A stretch of DNA of 64,000 nucleotides from Virgisporangium aurantiacum (GTDB lineage Bacteria > Actinomycetota > Actinomycetes > Mycobacteriales > Micromonosporaceae). Shown one piece after another: positions 51,339 through 59,404 of the stretch. Under the pieces are notes generated by a model that was given only the letters and a program-made list of their open reading frames with translations, was not told the origin of the DNA and did no database searches. The position numbers and the translations under genes are program-made. The first letter of the stretch is position 1. Every line of letters starts with the position of its first letter. Location of the stretch: positions 1-64,000 of the forward strand of contig NZ_BOPG01000021.1 in NCBI RefSeq assembly GCF_016863635.1, read 5' to 3'.

Positions 51339-51405
51339 GTCGTCAACTGACTCCCAATTAGCGCTTGAAGATCCTATTGCCAACTCGGGAGCGTGAGACT
51401 ACACC
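51339..51405. promoter_or_regulatory. Divergent promoter region between the two thiolase genes
   Basis: Leftward: TTGACG (minus strand, 51346-51341) with TAGTAA 17 bases on. Rightward: TTGCCA (51377-51382), 17 bases, TACACC (51400-51405), 7 bases before GTG 51413, which has no ribosome binding site and so looks leaderless. CGTCAACTGA (51341-51350) overlaps the leftward -35 and is shared with the region at 39972. Confidence 0.5.
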
Positions 51406-51412
51406 TAACAGA

Positions 51413-52606
51413 GTGACCTCACGCGCCGTCTACGTCCTGGACTTCCTCCGGACGCCACGCGGGAAAGGGTCGGCGAAAGGCTCGTTGCACCACCTCACGC
51501 CGACCGACCTGGTGGTACATCTGCAGCACGCGCTCGTCGAGCGCACCGGCCTGGACCCGGAGCGGGTCGAGGACGTCACGCTCGGCCTCGCCTCCCAGAA
51601 CGCCGAACAGGGCGCGAACCTCGCCCGCACCGCCACCCTGCTCGCCGGTTGGGGAGACCGCGTTCCCGGCGTCACCCTGAACCGCTTCTGCGCCTCCGGC
51701 ATCGACGCCGTGTCACAGACCGCCGCCCGGGTGAAGGCGGAAGACCTCGACCTGGCCGTCGCGGGCGGGGTGGAGAGCGTCTCCCGGGTGCCGATGTTCT
51801 CCGACGAGGGTCCGCTGTGGACGGACCCCGACACGATCAAGCGGGTCGGCTCGGTGCACATGGGCATCGCCGCCGACCTCAACGCCACGAAGGACGGCTG
51901 GCAACGGCCCGAACTCGACGCCTACGGTCTCGAAACCCAGCAGAAGGCCACGGCCGCCTGGGCCGCCGGCTTCTACGGGCGCTCGGTCGTGCCGGTCGGT
52001 GACGTCAAGGCCGACGAGTTGATCCGGGGCAACACGACCCTGGAAGGGCTGGCCGCGCTGCCGCCCGCGTTCGCGGAGATCGGCGCGTCCGGGCAGGACG
52101 CGATCGCGATGGCGGCGCACCCGGAGATCGGCCCGATCGAGCACCGGCACACGGTCGGCACGTCGCCCGCGCTCGCCGACGCGGCCGCGCTCGTCCTGCT
52201 CGGCACCGCGTCGGCCGCCGACGCCGCCGGGCTGAACCCCCGCGCCCGCGTCGTCGCCGCCGCGACGGCGAGCACCGATCCGGTCATCATGCTCACCGCC
52301 GGGCAGCAGGCGGTCGAGAAGGTGATCGCGAGGGCCGGACTCCAGCCGCGCGACATCGACGTGTTCGAGTTCGCCGAGGCGTTCTCCGCGCTGTGCCTCA
52401 CGTTCCGGCGCGACCTCGACGCCGGCCCGGACCGCATGAACCCCAACGGCGGCACGATCGCGATGGGGCACGCGTTCGGTGCCACCGGTGCGATCCTCGT
52501 CGGGCAGTGCGTCGACGAACTCGAACGGCGGTCCGGGCGCTACGGCGTCGCGGCGGTGTCCGGTGCCGCGGGGCTCGGCGTGGCCGTTCTGGTGGAACGC
52601 GTATGA
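51413..52606 (+). CDS. Acetyl-CoA C-acyltransferase (FadA-type thiolase), second Cys replaced
   Basis: The 397-residue thiolase has Cys93 in LNRFCASGIDAVSQ, FEFAEAFSALCL, NPNGGTIAMGHAFGATGA and ends VAAVSGAAGLGVAVLVE. In canonical thiolases the last block carries the acid/base Cys (CxGGG); here the position reads Ser in SGAAGL. So claims of normal thiolytic activity are weaker. GTG 51413 is preferred, as a leaderless start 7 bases after a -10 box; the frame is open further upstream. Its stop overlaps the SDR start (ATGA). Confidence 0.85.
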   Translation: MTSRAVYVLDFLRTPRGKGSAKGSLHHLTPTDLVVHLQHALVERTGLDPERVEDVTLGLASQNAEQGANLARTATLLAGWGDRVPGVTLNRFCASGIDAVSQTAARVKAEDLDLAVAGGVESVSRVPMFSDEGPLWTDPDTIKRVGSVHMGIAADLNATKDGWQRPELDAYGLETQQKATAAWAAGFYGRSVVPVGDVKADELIRGNTTLEGLAALPPAFAEIGASGQDAIAMAAHPEIGPIEHRHTVGTSPALADAAALVLLGTASAADAAGLNPRARVVAAATASTDPVIMLTAGQQAVEKVIARAGLQPRDIDVFEFAEAFSALCLTFRRDLDAGPDRMNPNGGTIAMGHAFGATGAILVGQCVDELERRSGRYGVAAVSGAAGLGVAVLVERV

Positions 52607-53457
52607 ACGGTCGGGTGGGCATCGTCACCGGCGGCGGCAAGGGCCTCGGGCGGGCCTTCGCGCTGGAACTGGCCGCGCGCGGGGCGGCGGTGGTCGTCAG
52701 CAACCGCAACGACTCCGCCACCGGCGTCGTCGCCGAGATCGAAAGAGCGGGTGGACGCGCGATAGCGGAGCACAGCGACGTCGCCGACCCGCGTGCGGGC
52801 GAGCGCATCGTGCGGGCGGCACTCGACGCGTTCGGGCGGCTCGACTTCCTCATCACCAGCGCCGCGGTCAGCGGGCCGGCCATGTTCCACAAGTCGAGCG
52901 TGGAGGCGCTGTCCGCCGTGCTGAGCGTGAACGTCCTCGGCACCGCGGGCGTGGCGATGGCCGCGTCGGCGCACCTGCGCGCGCACGGCGGCGGGCGCAT
53001 CCTGCTGGTGGCGAGCACGGCCGGACTGCACGGCGAGGCGGCCGTGTCGGCGTACGCGGCGAGCAAGGGCGCGGTGATCGCGCTCGGGCGCACCATCGCG
53101 CAGGAGGGCGCGCCCCGCGACGTCCTCACGAACGTCCTGCTGCCGTACGCGACCACCCAGATGACCGACAGCAACATGGACCGTCGGTTCCGCGACGCGA
53201 TGACCGCGGAGTCCGTGGCACCGGTGGCGGCGGCGCTCGTCGACCCGGCGTGCCGGATCAACGGCGAGGTGATCGTGGCGGCCAACGGCGCGGTCCGGGC
53301 CGTCGGTGCGGTCGAGTGGGGCACCGTCCGGGTACCGTCCACAGTGGACCCCGCGACGCTCGCCGGGCTGCTCGCCGAGAGCCGCGCCGGCACGGCGCAC
53401 GAGTACCGCACCGCGCAGGACGCGTTCGTCGACTTCGCCCAGGAGGGACTGCGATGA
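52603..53457 (+). CDS. Short-chain dehydrogenase/reductase 2
   Basis: The 284-residue SDR has VTGGGKGLGRAFALELAARG, SNRNDSATG, TSAAVSGP in place of NNAG, and the catalytic Ser (LVASTAG), Tyr and Lys (YAASKGA). The layout resembles the dehydrogenase domain of peroxisomal multifunctional enzyme type 2 (3-hydroxyacyl-CoA dehydrogenase), with a C-terminal extension of about 50 residues. That would suit a beta-oxidation step next to a thiolase. Overlaps on both sides show an operon. Confidence 0.87.
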   Translation: MNGRVGIVTGGGKGLGRAFALELAARGAAVVVSNRNDSATGVVAEIERAGGRAIAEHSDVADPRAGERIVRAALDAFGRLDFLITSAAVSGPAMFHKSSVEALSAVLSVNVLGTAGVAMAASAHLRAHGGGRILLVASTAGLHGEAAVSAYAASKGAVIALGRTIAQEGAPRDVLTNVLLPYATTQMTDSNMDRRFRDAMTAESVAPVAAALVDPACRINGEVIVAANGAVRAVGAVEWGTVRVPSTVDPATLAGLLAESRAGTAHEYRTAQDAFVDFAQEGLR

Positions 53458-54260
53458 GCTGGGGAGCGCTCGGCCTCAACCTCGTCGTGAGCGCGGCCGC
53501 CGTCGCGCTGACGATGCTTCTCACGATGGCCTACGCGCTGCGCCGCGGCGAGCAGAGCATCGTCGACACGGTGTGGGGCCTCGGTTTCGTGGTCGTGGCG
53601 ATCGTCTCGTTCGCCGTGTCGGGCGCGCTCGGCGAGGGTGACACCACCCGGCGCTGGATCATGCTCGCGCTCACCGCGGTGTGGGGGGTGCGGCTCGGCG
53701 TCTACATCTTCCGGCGGAACCACGGCAAGGGCGAGGACCCGCGCTACGCCGCGCTGATGCGGCGCAACACCGGCCGCACGGTGCCGTTCGTCGTCAAGTG
53801 GATCTACTGGCCGCAGGGTTCGATCATGTGGGTGGTGTCGCTGCCCGTCCAGGTGGCGATGTACGAACCCGCGGCGGTCGGTGTGGTCACGTGGATCGGG
53901 GTCGCGGTGTGGGCGGTCGGGCTCGCGTTCGAGGCCGTCGGTGACGCGCAACTGGCGCGGTTCAAGGCCGATCCGGCGAACCAGGGCCGGCTCATGGACC
54001 GCGGCCTCTGGGGCTGGACCCGGCATCCGAACTACTTCGGCGACAGCGTGGTGTGGTTCGGTCTGTGGATCGTCGCGTGCTCGCACTGGGTCGGGCTGCT
54101 GACCGTCGTCGCGCCGGTGCTGATGACGCACATGCTCGTCAACAAGAGCGGAAAGGCGTTGCTGGAACGGCGGATGACCCGCTCCCGCGGCGACGCCTAC
54201 GCGGAGTACGCCGCGCGCACGAGCGGCTTCTTCCCGCGTCCGCCCCGGCGTACGGCGTGA
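53454..54260 (+). CDS. DUF1295 / steroid 5-alpha-reductase-like membrane protein
   Basis: The 268-residue protein has about six to seven helices and the family block GLWGWTRHPNYFGDSVVWFGLW, plus QSIVDTVWGLGFVVVA near the N-terminus and RRMTRSRGDAYAEYAARTSGFFP at the end. DUF1295 proteins are related to steroid 5-alpha-reductases and isoprenylcysteine methyltransferases and bind NADPH. In this operon it may reduce an enone or a polyprenyl-like substrate. Coupled on both sides (ATGA and GTGA). Confidence 0.85.
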   Translation: MSWGALGLNLVVSAAAVALTMLLTMAYALRRGEQSIVDTVWGLGFVVVAIVSFAVSGALGEGDTTRRWIMLALTAVWGVRLGVYIFRRNHGKGEDPRYAALMRRNTGRTVPFVVKWIYWPQGSIMWVVSLPVQVAMYEPAAVGVVTWIGVAVWAVGLAFEAVGDAQLARFKADPANQGRLMDRGLWGWTRHPNYFGDSVVWFGLWIVACSHWVGLLTVVAPVLMTHMLVNKSGKALLERRMTRSRGDAYAEYAARTSGFFPRPPRRTA

Positions 54261-55108
54261 CCCACGATCTGGGCGACCTGCTCGACGTCCTCGATCTGAA
54301 AGCCGTTGCGGCCGACCGGTTCGTCGGCCGCAACGCCGCGCTCGACCTGCCCCGCGTGTTCGGTGGGCAGGTCGCCGCGCAGGCGCTGGTCGCCGCCGGG
54401 CGCACCGTCGACAGTGGACGCACACCGCAGTCGCTGCACGCCGACTTCCTGCGCCCCGGCCGGCCCGAGGTGCACACGGAGTTCGTGGTCGAGACCGTGC
54501 GCGAGGGGCGCAGCCGCTCGAACCGGGCCGTGGTCGCACTGCAGGACGGCAAGGCGATCCTGCGGATGACCGCCGCGTTCGGCGTCGACGCCGACTCCAC
54601 CGTCACCCACCAGGTGCCCACGCCCGCCGCACCCGCGCCGATGAGCGTGCGGACGCTGGCTGAGAGCGTCGCCCGGTACGGCGGCCTCGACGGCCTGTGG
54701 ACCGGCTTCGACGCGGTCGAGATCCGGATCGACCCGCGGGACGTCGACGGCGGCTCCCGCGACCTCGTCTGGATGCGGGCCGCCGGAACGCTTCCCGACG
54801 ATCCGCTCGTGCACGCCGCGGTCGCGTGCTACGCCACCGATCTGACCCTGCTCTCGGCCGCGCTGGTGCCGCACGGCCTCGTGATCGGCCGCGAGCGCGA
54901 CGACCGGCACGCCTGGGACACGGTGTCGCTGGACCACGCCCTGTGGCTGCACCGGATCCCGCGCGCCGACGACTGGATGCTGTTCGACCAGCACTCGCCG
55001 GTCGCGTCGTGGGGGCGCGCGCTCAGCACCGCCCGGATCTTCGCACCGGACGGCGAACTCGTGGCCACCGTGCTGCAGGAGGGCCTGCTCCGCGCGTCTC
55101 CGATCTGA
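54257..55108 (+). CDS. tesB: Acyl-CoA thioesterase II (TesB type)
   Basis: The 283-residue double-hotdog protein has the TesB blocks PRVFGGQVAAQALVAAGRTV, SLHADFLRPGRP, SRSNRAVVALQDGKAILRMTAAF and, in the second hotdog, SLDHALWLHRIPRADDWMLFDQHSPVASWGRALSTARIF with the catalytic Asp. It releases free acids from CoA esters, perhaps to balance the CoA pool. GTG 54257 overlaps the previous stop. It ends 4 bases from the convergent sugar ABC operon. Confidence 0.93.
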   Translation: MTHDLGDLLDVLDLKAVAADRFVGRNAALDLPRVFGGQVAAQALVAAGRTVDSGRTPQSLHADFLRPGRPEVHTEFVVETVREGRSRSNRAVVALQDGKAILRMTAAFGVDADSTVTHQVPTPAAPAPMSVRTLAESVARYGGLDGLWTGFDAVEIRIDPRDVDGGSRDLVWMRAAGTLPDDPLVHAAVACYATDLTLLSAALVPHGLVIGRERDDRHAWDTVSLDHALWLHRIPRADDWMLFDQHSPVASWGRALSTARIFAPDGELVATVLQEGLLRASPI

Positions 55109-55111
55109 GGG

Positions 55112-55873
55112 TCAGCGGACCCCGGGGTTCAGCCGCCCGCGGCGGTACTCGGCGACGACCAGATCCGTCAACTCGTCGAGGGACGTCTCGGCGGTCGGCT
55201 TGTCGAACGTGATCGTGCCGTGTTGCAACAGGTTGACCCGGTCGCACACGTCGAGCACCTGCGCGTAGTTGTGCACGATGAGGATCATCGCGATGTCGCC
55301 GCGGGCCTTGAGATCGGCGATGAGGTTCAGGATCTGGGCGCCCTCCTTGGCGCCCATCGCGGCCAACGGCTCGTCGAGCAGCAGGATCCGCCGCGCCGAG
55401 TACACCGACCGGGCGACGGCGATCGCCTGCCGCTGCCCGCCGGACAGCCGCGCCACCTCGACCGTGACGTCGGGGATGTTTACGCCGATCTCCTCCAGGT
55501 GCTGGCGGGCCAACCGGCGCATGGCCCGGTTGCGCAGGAACGGCCAGCGGACGACCTCCCGGTTGAGGAACATGTTGTGGTACACCGACAACTGGTCGAC
55601 CAGCGCGAGATCCTGGTACACCGTGTCGATGCCCAGCGAGCGGGCGTGGCCGACCGAACGCAGGTGCACCTCCTCGCCGTCGATGAGGATGCGCCCGGAG
55701 TCCGGCCGGTGGAAGCCGCACAGCGTCTTGATGAGCGTCGACTTGCCGGCGCCGTTGTCGCCGATCAGCCCGAGCACCTCGCCGGGTCCCAACCGCAACG
55801 TGACGTCGCGCAGCGCGGTGACCGGTCCGAACCGCTTGCCGACGTTCTCGGCCCTGAGAATGTCCTCTGTCAC
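55112..55873 (-). CDS. Sugar ABC transporter ATPase (single-cassette type)
   Basis: The 253-residue ATPase has Walker A GDNGAGKST, Q-loop TVYQDLALVDQLSVYHNMFLNRE, signature LSGGQRQAIAVARSV, Walker B RRILLLDEPLAAMG and VHNYAQVLDVCDRVNLLQHG. The sequence is closest to ribose/xylose-type ATPases (RbsA, XylG) but with one cassette instead of two, so it must act as a homodimer. GTG 55873 overlaps the permease stop (GTGA). Confidence 0.9.
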   Translation of the reverse strand: MTEDILRAENVGKRFGPVTALRDVTLRLGPGEVLGLIGDNGAGKSTLIKTLCGFHRPDSGRILIDGEEVHLRSVGHARSLGIDTVYQDLALVDQLSVYHNMFLNREVVRWPFLRNRAMRRLARQHLEEIGVNIPDVTVEVARLSGGQRQAIAVARSVYSARRILLLDEPLAAMGAKEGAQILNLIADLKARGDIAMILIVHNYAQVLDVCDRVNLLQHGTITFDKPTAETSLDELTDLVVAEYRRGRLNPGVR

Positions 55874-56877
55874 CTCAGTGAGCCCTTCGTTCGGAGCCGG
55901 GCCAGGTACACGTTGAGCACCATCGCGAGGAGGATCGCGATACCCAGGATCAGGTCGAAGCGGTCGGCGTTGACGCCGATCAGGTTCAGCCCGTCGCGCA
56001 GGATCCCGAGTACCACCGCGCCCAGCAGCGCGCCGACGATCGTGCCCGAGCCGCCCGCGAGCGCCGTCCCGCCGATGACGGCCGCGGCGACGGCGGCGAA
56101 CATGATGCCGGAACCACCGGCGAGCGGCTCGATCGAGTTGATGTGAAAGGCCTCCAGGACCCCGGTGAGCGCGCCCAGCATGCTCGCGATGATGAAGTTC
56201 CCGATCTTCACCCGGTTGACCCGCACGCCGGCCTCGCTCGCGCCGTGCTGGTTCCCGCCCACCGCAACGGTGTGCAGGCCCCACCGGGTGCCGCTGAGCA
56301 CCACCTGGAACGCGGCGACGATCGCGAGCGCCCAGATGATCTCGGCCCACGGTGCCGCGCCCAGCCACCACGCCACCCCGCGCGCCGGCTCCGGAATCGG
56401 AACCGGGTAGGCGTGCGACGTCACCAACGTGATGCCGTTGAGGAGAAACAGCATGCCCAACGTCGTCACGAACGACGGAACGTGCAGGTGGACCGTGACC
56501 AGACCGTTCACCAGACCCACGACGGCGCCGGCACCGAGAGCCAGCGCGATCGCGAGCAGCACGGGCACCCCGTAGAACGAGATCGCGTAGTGCATGAGGA
56601 ACGGCGCCAGCGCGTACATGTGACCGACCGACAGGTCGATCTCGCCGCTGATCAGCAGCAGCACCTGACCGGTGGCCAGGATCGCCACCGGCGCCACGTA
56701 GTGCGAGATCGTGATGACGTTGCCCTCGGTCGCGAACGCCGGGCTGGCGGCGTTGAAGTAGACCGCCAGCCCGACCGCGACGAGGAGGATGCTCGCCTCA
56801 CGGAAACGCAGAAGCCGCCCGAACCCGCCGCGCCACCTGTTGGGCGGCGCGGCGGTGACGGTTGTCGTCGTGCTCAT
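55870..56877 (-). CDS. Sugar ABC transporter permease (RbsC/XylH type)
   Basis: The 335-residue permease starts at ATG 56877, with GGAG 7 bases ahead. It has 8 to 10 helices and the monosaccharide-permease motifs LLISGEIDLSVGHMYAL, VPSFVTTLGMLFLLNGI and GGNQHGASEAGVRVNRVKIGNFI (ATPase contact), GTALAGGSGTIVGALLGAVVLGILRDGLNLIGV. It works with the ATPase and the lipoprotein of the same operon. The substrate is probably a monosaccharide. Confidence 0.92.
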   Translation of the reverse strand: MSTTTTVTAAPPNRWRGGFGRLLRFREASILLVAVGLAVYFNAASPAFATEGNVITISHYVAPVAILATGQVLLLISGEIDLSVGHMYALAPFLMHYAISFYGVPVLLAIALALGAGAVVGLVNGLVTVHLHVPSFVTTLGMLFLLNGITLVTSHAYPVPIPEPARGVAWWLGAAPWAEIIWALAIVAAFQVVLSGTRWGLHTVAVGGNQHGASEAGVRVNRVKIGNFIIASMLGALTGVLEAFHINSIEPLAGGSGIMFAAVAAAVIGGTALAGGSGTIVGALLGAVVLGILRDGLNLIGVNADRFDLILGIAILLAMVLNVYLARLRTKGSLR

Positions 56878-56880
56878 GCG

Positions 56881-56950
56881 ATCGCTCCGCTGCGCTTCGC
56901 GATGCATTCGCAGGGCACTGCGTTAACGATTCGCTCGCTCCGCTCGCTCA
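56881..56950. repeat. Repeat-like insert between the sugar-binding and permease genes
   Basis: The 70-base spacer reads on the minus strand GAGCGAGCGGAGCGAGCG and continues with GCGAAGCGCAGCGGAGCG, two internally symmetric blocks. Such GAGCGGAGCGAGCG stretches recur between genes in many actinomycete genomes. It would form a hairpin-rich spacer inside the operon and could lower permease/ATPase expression relative to the binding protein. Confidence 0.5.
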
Positions 56951-58072
56951 TGTGTGCGGGATCGGGCCGCTGCGCGACACGACCTTCTGCGCGGTGTCCG
57001 AACCCTCGAAGCGGGTCTTGACGTCGCTGAACTGGTTGACGTTCTCCTTGGTGACGAACGACAGCGAGGTGTTGGTGTCCGGCGGCGAGACCAGCCCGCC
57101 CGACAGGTTGTAGAGGTACAACGCGATGACCGGGAGGAAGCCCTGCAGGTACGGCTGCTGGTCGATCGTGTAGTCCAGCGAACCGCCCTTGACGCTCTCC
57201 AGCGTCCCCGGTTGCAGGTCGAACCCGCCGGCGATCGCGCCCTTGTCCTTGAGCTTCAGCTTCGCGACGACCTTGCCGAGCGCGTCGGTCGACCCGCCGT
57301 CGACGGCGAGCAGGCCCTTGGCGTTCGGGTGTCCGGCCAGGTACGCCTCGATGGCGTTCAACTCGTTGGGCAGATCGGTGCCGGTGGCGATCTGGGTGAA
57401 CGTATGGCTCGTCCCCGACTCCTTCAGGACGTCGCGCGCGCCGTCGCTGCGCGGCTGGATGTTGAGCGAGCCCGGGGTGGCGATGAAGCACACCACGTCG
57501 CCGCCGGTGAACTTGCTTTCGAGCAGCCGCGTGCCGAGCGAGCGGCCCGAGTCGTAGAGCGGTTGGCCGATGTAGGAAAGCCGTGCGGTGCCGGGGTTTC
57601 CGGGCTCGCCGTCGGCGTTGTAGCTCACCACGGGAATGCCCGCGTCGAGCGCCTTCGCGACCGGGTCGGTGAACGCCCGCGCGTCGGTCACCGCGAGCGC
57701 GATGCCGTTCGCCTTCGCGGACACGGCGGCGTTGGTGGCGTTGACCATCTCGCCGACGACGGCGTTCTGCGAGCCGGTCCACTGGTAGTCGCAGCCGAGC
57801 AGCGCGCAGGCGTCGGCGATGCCGTACTGGGTGGGTGTGAAGAACGGATGCGCCGTGACGTGGCAGACGAAGACGAACCGCCACTTCGGCGTCGACGGGA
57901 AGTTGCCCGCGGCACCCGCCTGCTGCTTGGTCTCGGAGCACGCGGTGAGCAGCGCGCCGGCGGCGAGGGCCGCGCTGGTGAGCCCGGTGCCGGACAGCAG
58001 GCGGCGCCGGGAGACCGGATTGAGGTCGAGGGTGTCGACGGCTTCCTCGACCTTGGGATGGATCGTGCGCAT
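56948..58072 (-). CDS. Sugar ABC transporter substrate-binding lipoprotein (Tat-exported)
   Basis: The 374-residue protein starts at ATG 58072 with GAGGAG five bases upstream. It has a twin-arginine signal (SRRRLLSG, 21-28) and a lipobox LLTAC (Cys45), so it is exported folded and lipid-anchored. The ribose-binding-type fold shows RFVFVCHVTAHPFFTPTQYGIADACALLG, AKANGIALAVTDARAFTDPVAKALDAGIPVVSYNADG and LLAVDGGSTDALGKVV. It feeds the permease and ATPase downstream. Confidence 0.9.
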   Translation of the reverse strand: MRTIHPKVEEAVDTLDLNPVSRRRLLSGTGLTSAALAAGALLTACSETKQQAGAAGNFPSTPKWRFVFVCHVTAHPFFTPTQYGIADACALLGCDYQWTGSQNAVVGEMVNATNAAVSAKANGIALAVTDARAFTDPVAKALDAGIPVVSYNADGEPGNPGTARLSYIGQPLYDSGRSLGTRLLESKFTGGDVVCFIATPGSLNIQPRSDGARDVLKESGTSHTFTQIATGTDLPNELNAIEAYLAGHPNAKGLLAVDGGSTDALGKVVAKLKLKDKGAIAGGFDLQPGTLESVKGGSLDYTIDQQPYLQGFLPVIALYLYNLSGGLVSPPDTNTSLSFVTKENVNQFSDVKTRFEGSDTAQKVVSRSGPIPHT

Positions 58073-58095
58073 AGCTGCTCCTCGAGCCGTGCGTG

Positions 58096-59271
58096 TCAAT
58101 GGGCGGTGCTGAACTGGTAGATCGTGGTCGTCCGGTAGGTCTGTCCCGGCCGCAGCACGGTGGTCGGGAAACCCGGCTGATTCGGTGAGTCCGGGTAGTG
58201 CTGGGTCTCCAGGGCGAACCCGTCGCCCTGGCGGTACATCCGGCCACCGGTGCCGACGAGCGTGCCGTCGAGGAAGTTGCCGGAGTAGAACTGGATCCCG
58301 GGCTCTGTCGTCACGATCGTCAGCGCCCGCCCGCTGCCGGGGTCGACGACCCGGGCGGCGAGTTCCAGCTTCGTGTACGAGTTGTCGCGGCGGTCGAGGA
58401 CGTAGTTGTGGTCGTAGCCGCGACCGATCACCAGTTGCTCGAACCCGTCGCGGATCCGGGCACCGATGGCGGTCGAGCGGGTGAAGTCCATCGGTGTGCC
58501 GGCAACCGGGTCGAGCGCGCCCGTCGGGATCAGCGTGGCGTCGACCGGCGTGTACCTGTGGGCGTTCAGCGTCAGCTTGTGTGCCTCGATGCTGCCCGAG
58601 CCCTCGCCGGCGAGGTTGAAGTACGCGTGGTTGGTGAGGTTGATGACGGTGGCCGCGTCGGTCGTCGCCCGGTAGTCCATCCGGATGCCGTTGTCCGCCG
58701 TGAGCGTGTAGGTGACAGTTGCCGTCAGGGTGCCGGGATACCCCTGGTCACCCGCCGGACTGGTGAACTCCAGGCGGAGCCCGACGTCGTCCCGGCCGCG
58801 GACCGGGGTGGCGGCCCACACGTGCTTGTCGAAGCCGACGGTTCCACCGTGCAGGCTGTTCGGGTCGTTGTTGATCGGTAGCTGGTAGGTCGTTCCGTCG
58901 AGCGTGAACCGGCCCGCGGCGATCCGGTTCGCGTAGCGGCCGGTGATGCAGCCGAAGTAGGGGCTCCGGGCCACGTAGTCGGCGAGATTGTCGAACCCGA
59001 GCGTGACGTTGCCCAACCGACCGCGCCGGTCGGGCACCTCGATGGTCTGGAGAATCCCGCCGTACGTCAGGATCTGTATCCGCATCCGCCCGTTCGACAA
59101 CGTGTACCGGTCGACCGGTTCACCGGCCGGCGTCGTACCGAAGAAGTCCTTGGTGATCGTCGGCTTGCCGGACGCACCCGACGGAGCCGCCTCGATCGCG
59201 CCGGCCGCGACCGCAAGGGCGGCCACCACGCCGACACGTACGGCCAAACCGACCGTTGCCCTCCTGCGCAT
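58096..59271 (-). CDS. galM: Secreted aldose 1-epimerase (mutarotase)
   Basis: The 391-residue protein starts at ATG 59271 after GGGAGG. A signal peptide (VGLAVRVGVVAALAVAAGAIEAAP) precedes a GalM domain: GCITGRYANRIAAGRFTLDG, NDPNSLHGGTVGFDKHVW with catalytic His, NLTNHAYFNLAG with the second His, and a C-terminal EPGIQFYSGNFLDG and FALETQHYPDSPN with the catalytic Glu. It interconverts alpha and beta sugar anomers outside the cell, 23 bases upstream of the sugar-binding gene. So it prepares the sugar for that importer. Confidence 0.92.
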   Translation of the reverse strand: MRRRATVGLAVRVGVVAALAVAAGAIEAAPSGASGKPTITKDFFGTTPAGEPVDRYTLSNGRMRIQILTYGGILQTIEVPDRRGRLGNVTLGFDNLADYVARSPYFGCITGRYANRIAAGRFTLDGTTYQLPINNDPNSLHGGTVGFDKHVWAATPVRGRDDVGLRLEFTSPAGDQGYPGTLTATVTYTLTADNGIRMDYRATTDAATVINLTNHAYFNLAGEGSGSIEAHKLTLNAHRYTPVDATLIPTGALDPVAGTPMDFTRSTAIGARIRDGFEQLVIGRGYDHNYVLDRRDNSYTKLELAARVVDPGSGRALTIVTTEPGIQFYSGNFLDGTLVGTGGRMYRQGDGFALETQHYPDSPNQPGFPTTVLRPGQTYRTTTIYQFSTAH

Positions 59272-59384
59272 CGTCCTCGTCCTCCCTGTACACCGCATGC
59301 TTCGGGGGTGGACCACCTGTTGGTTCGGCGCCGTAACTTACTCAGCTTGGGGCCGGTCGGCGGACGACAAGGAGTCCCACCTCC

Positions 59385-59404
59385 CCATAACATCCGGGTT
59401 ATGG
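59385..59404. promoter_or_regulatory. Inverted repeat over the LysR start codon
   Basis: ccataacatccgggttatgg has 7-bp arms (59385-59391 and 59398-59404) around six bases, in the form expected for a LysR site (AT-N-AT type). The ATG of the lysR gene (59401) is inside the right arm, so binding would block its own expression. Confidence 0.5.
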
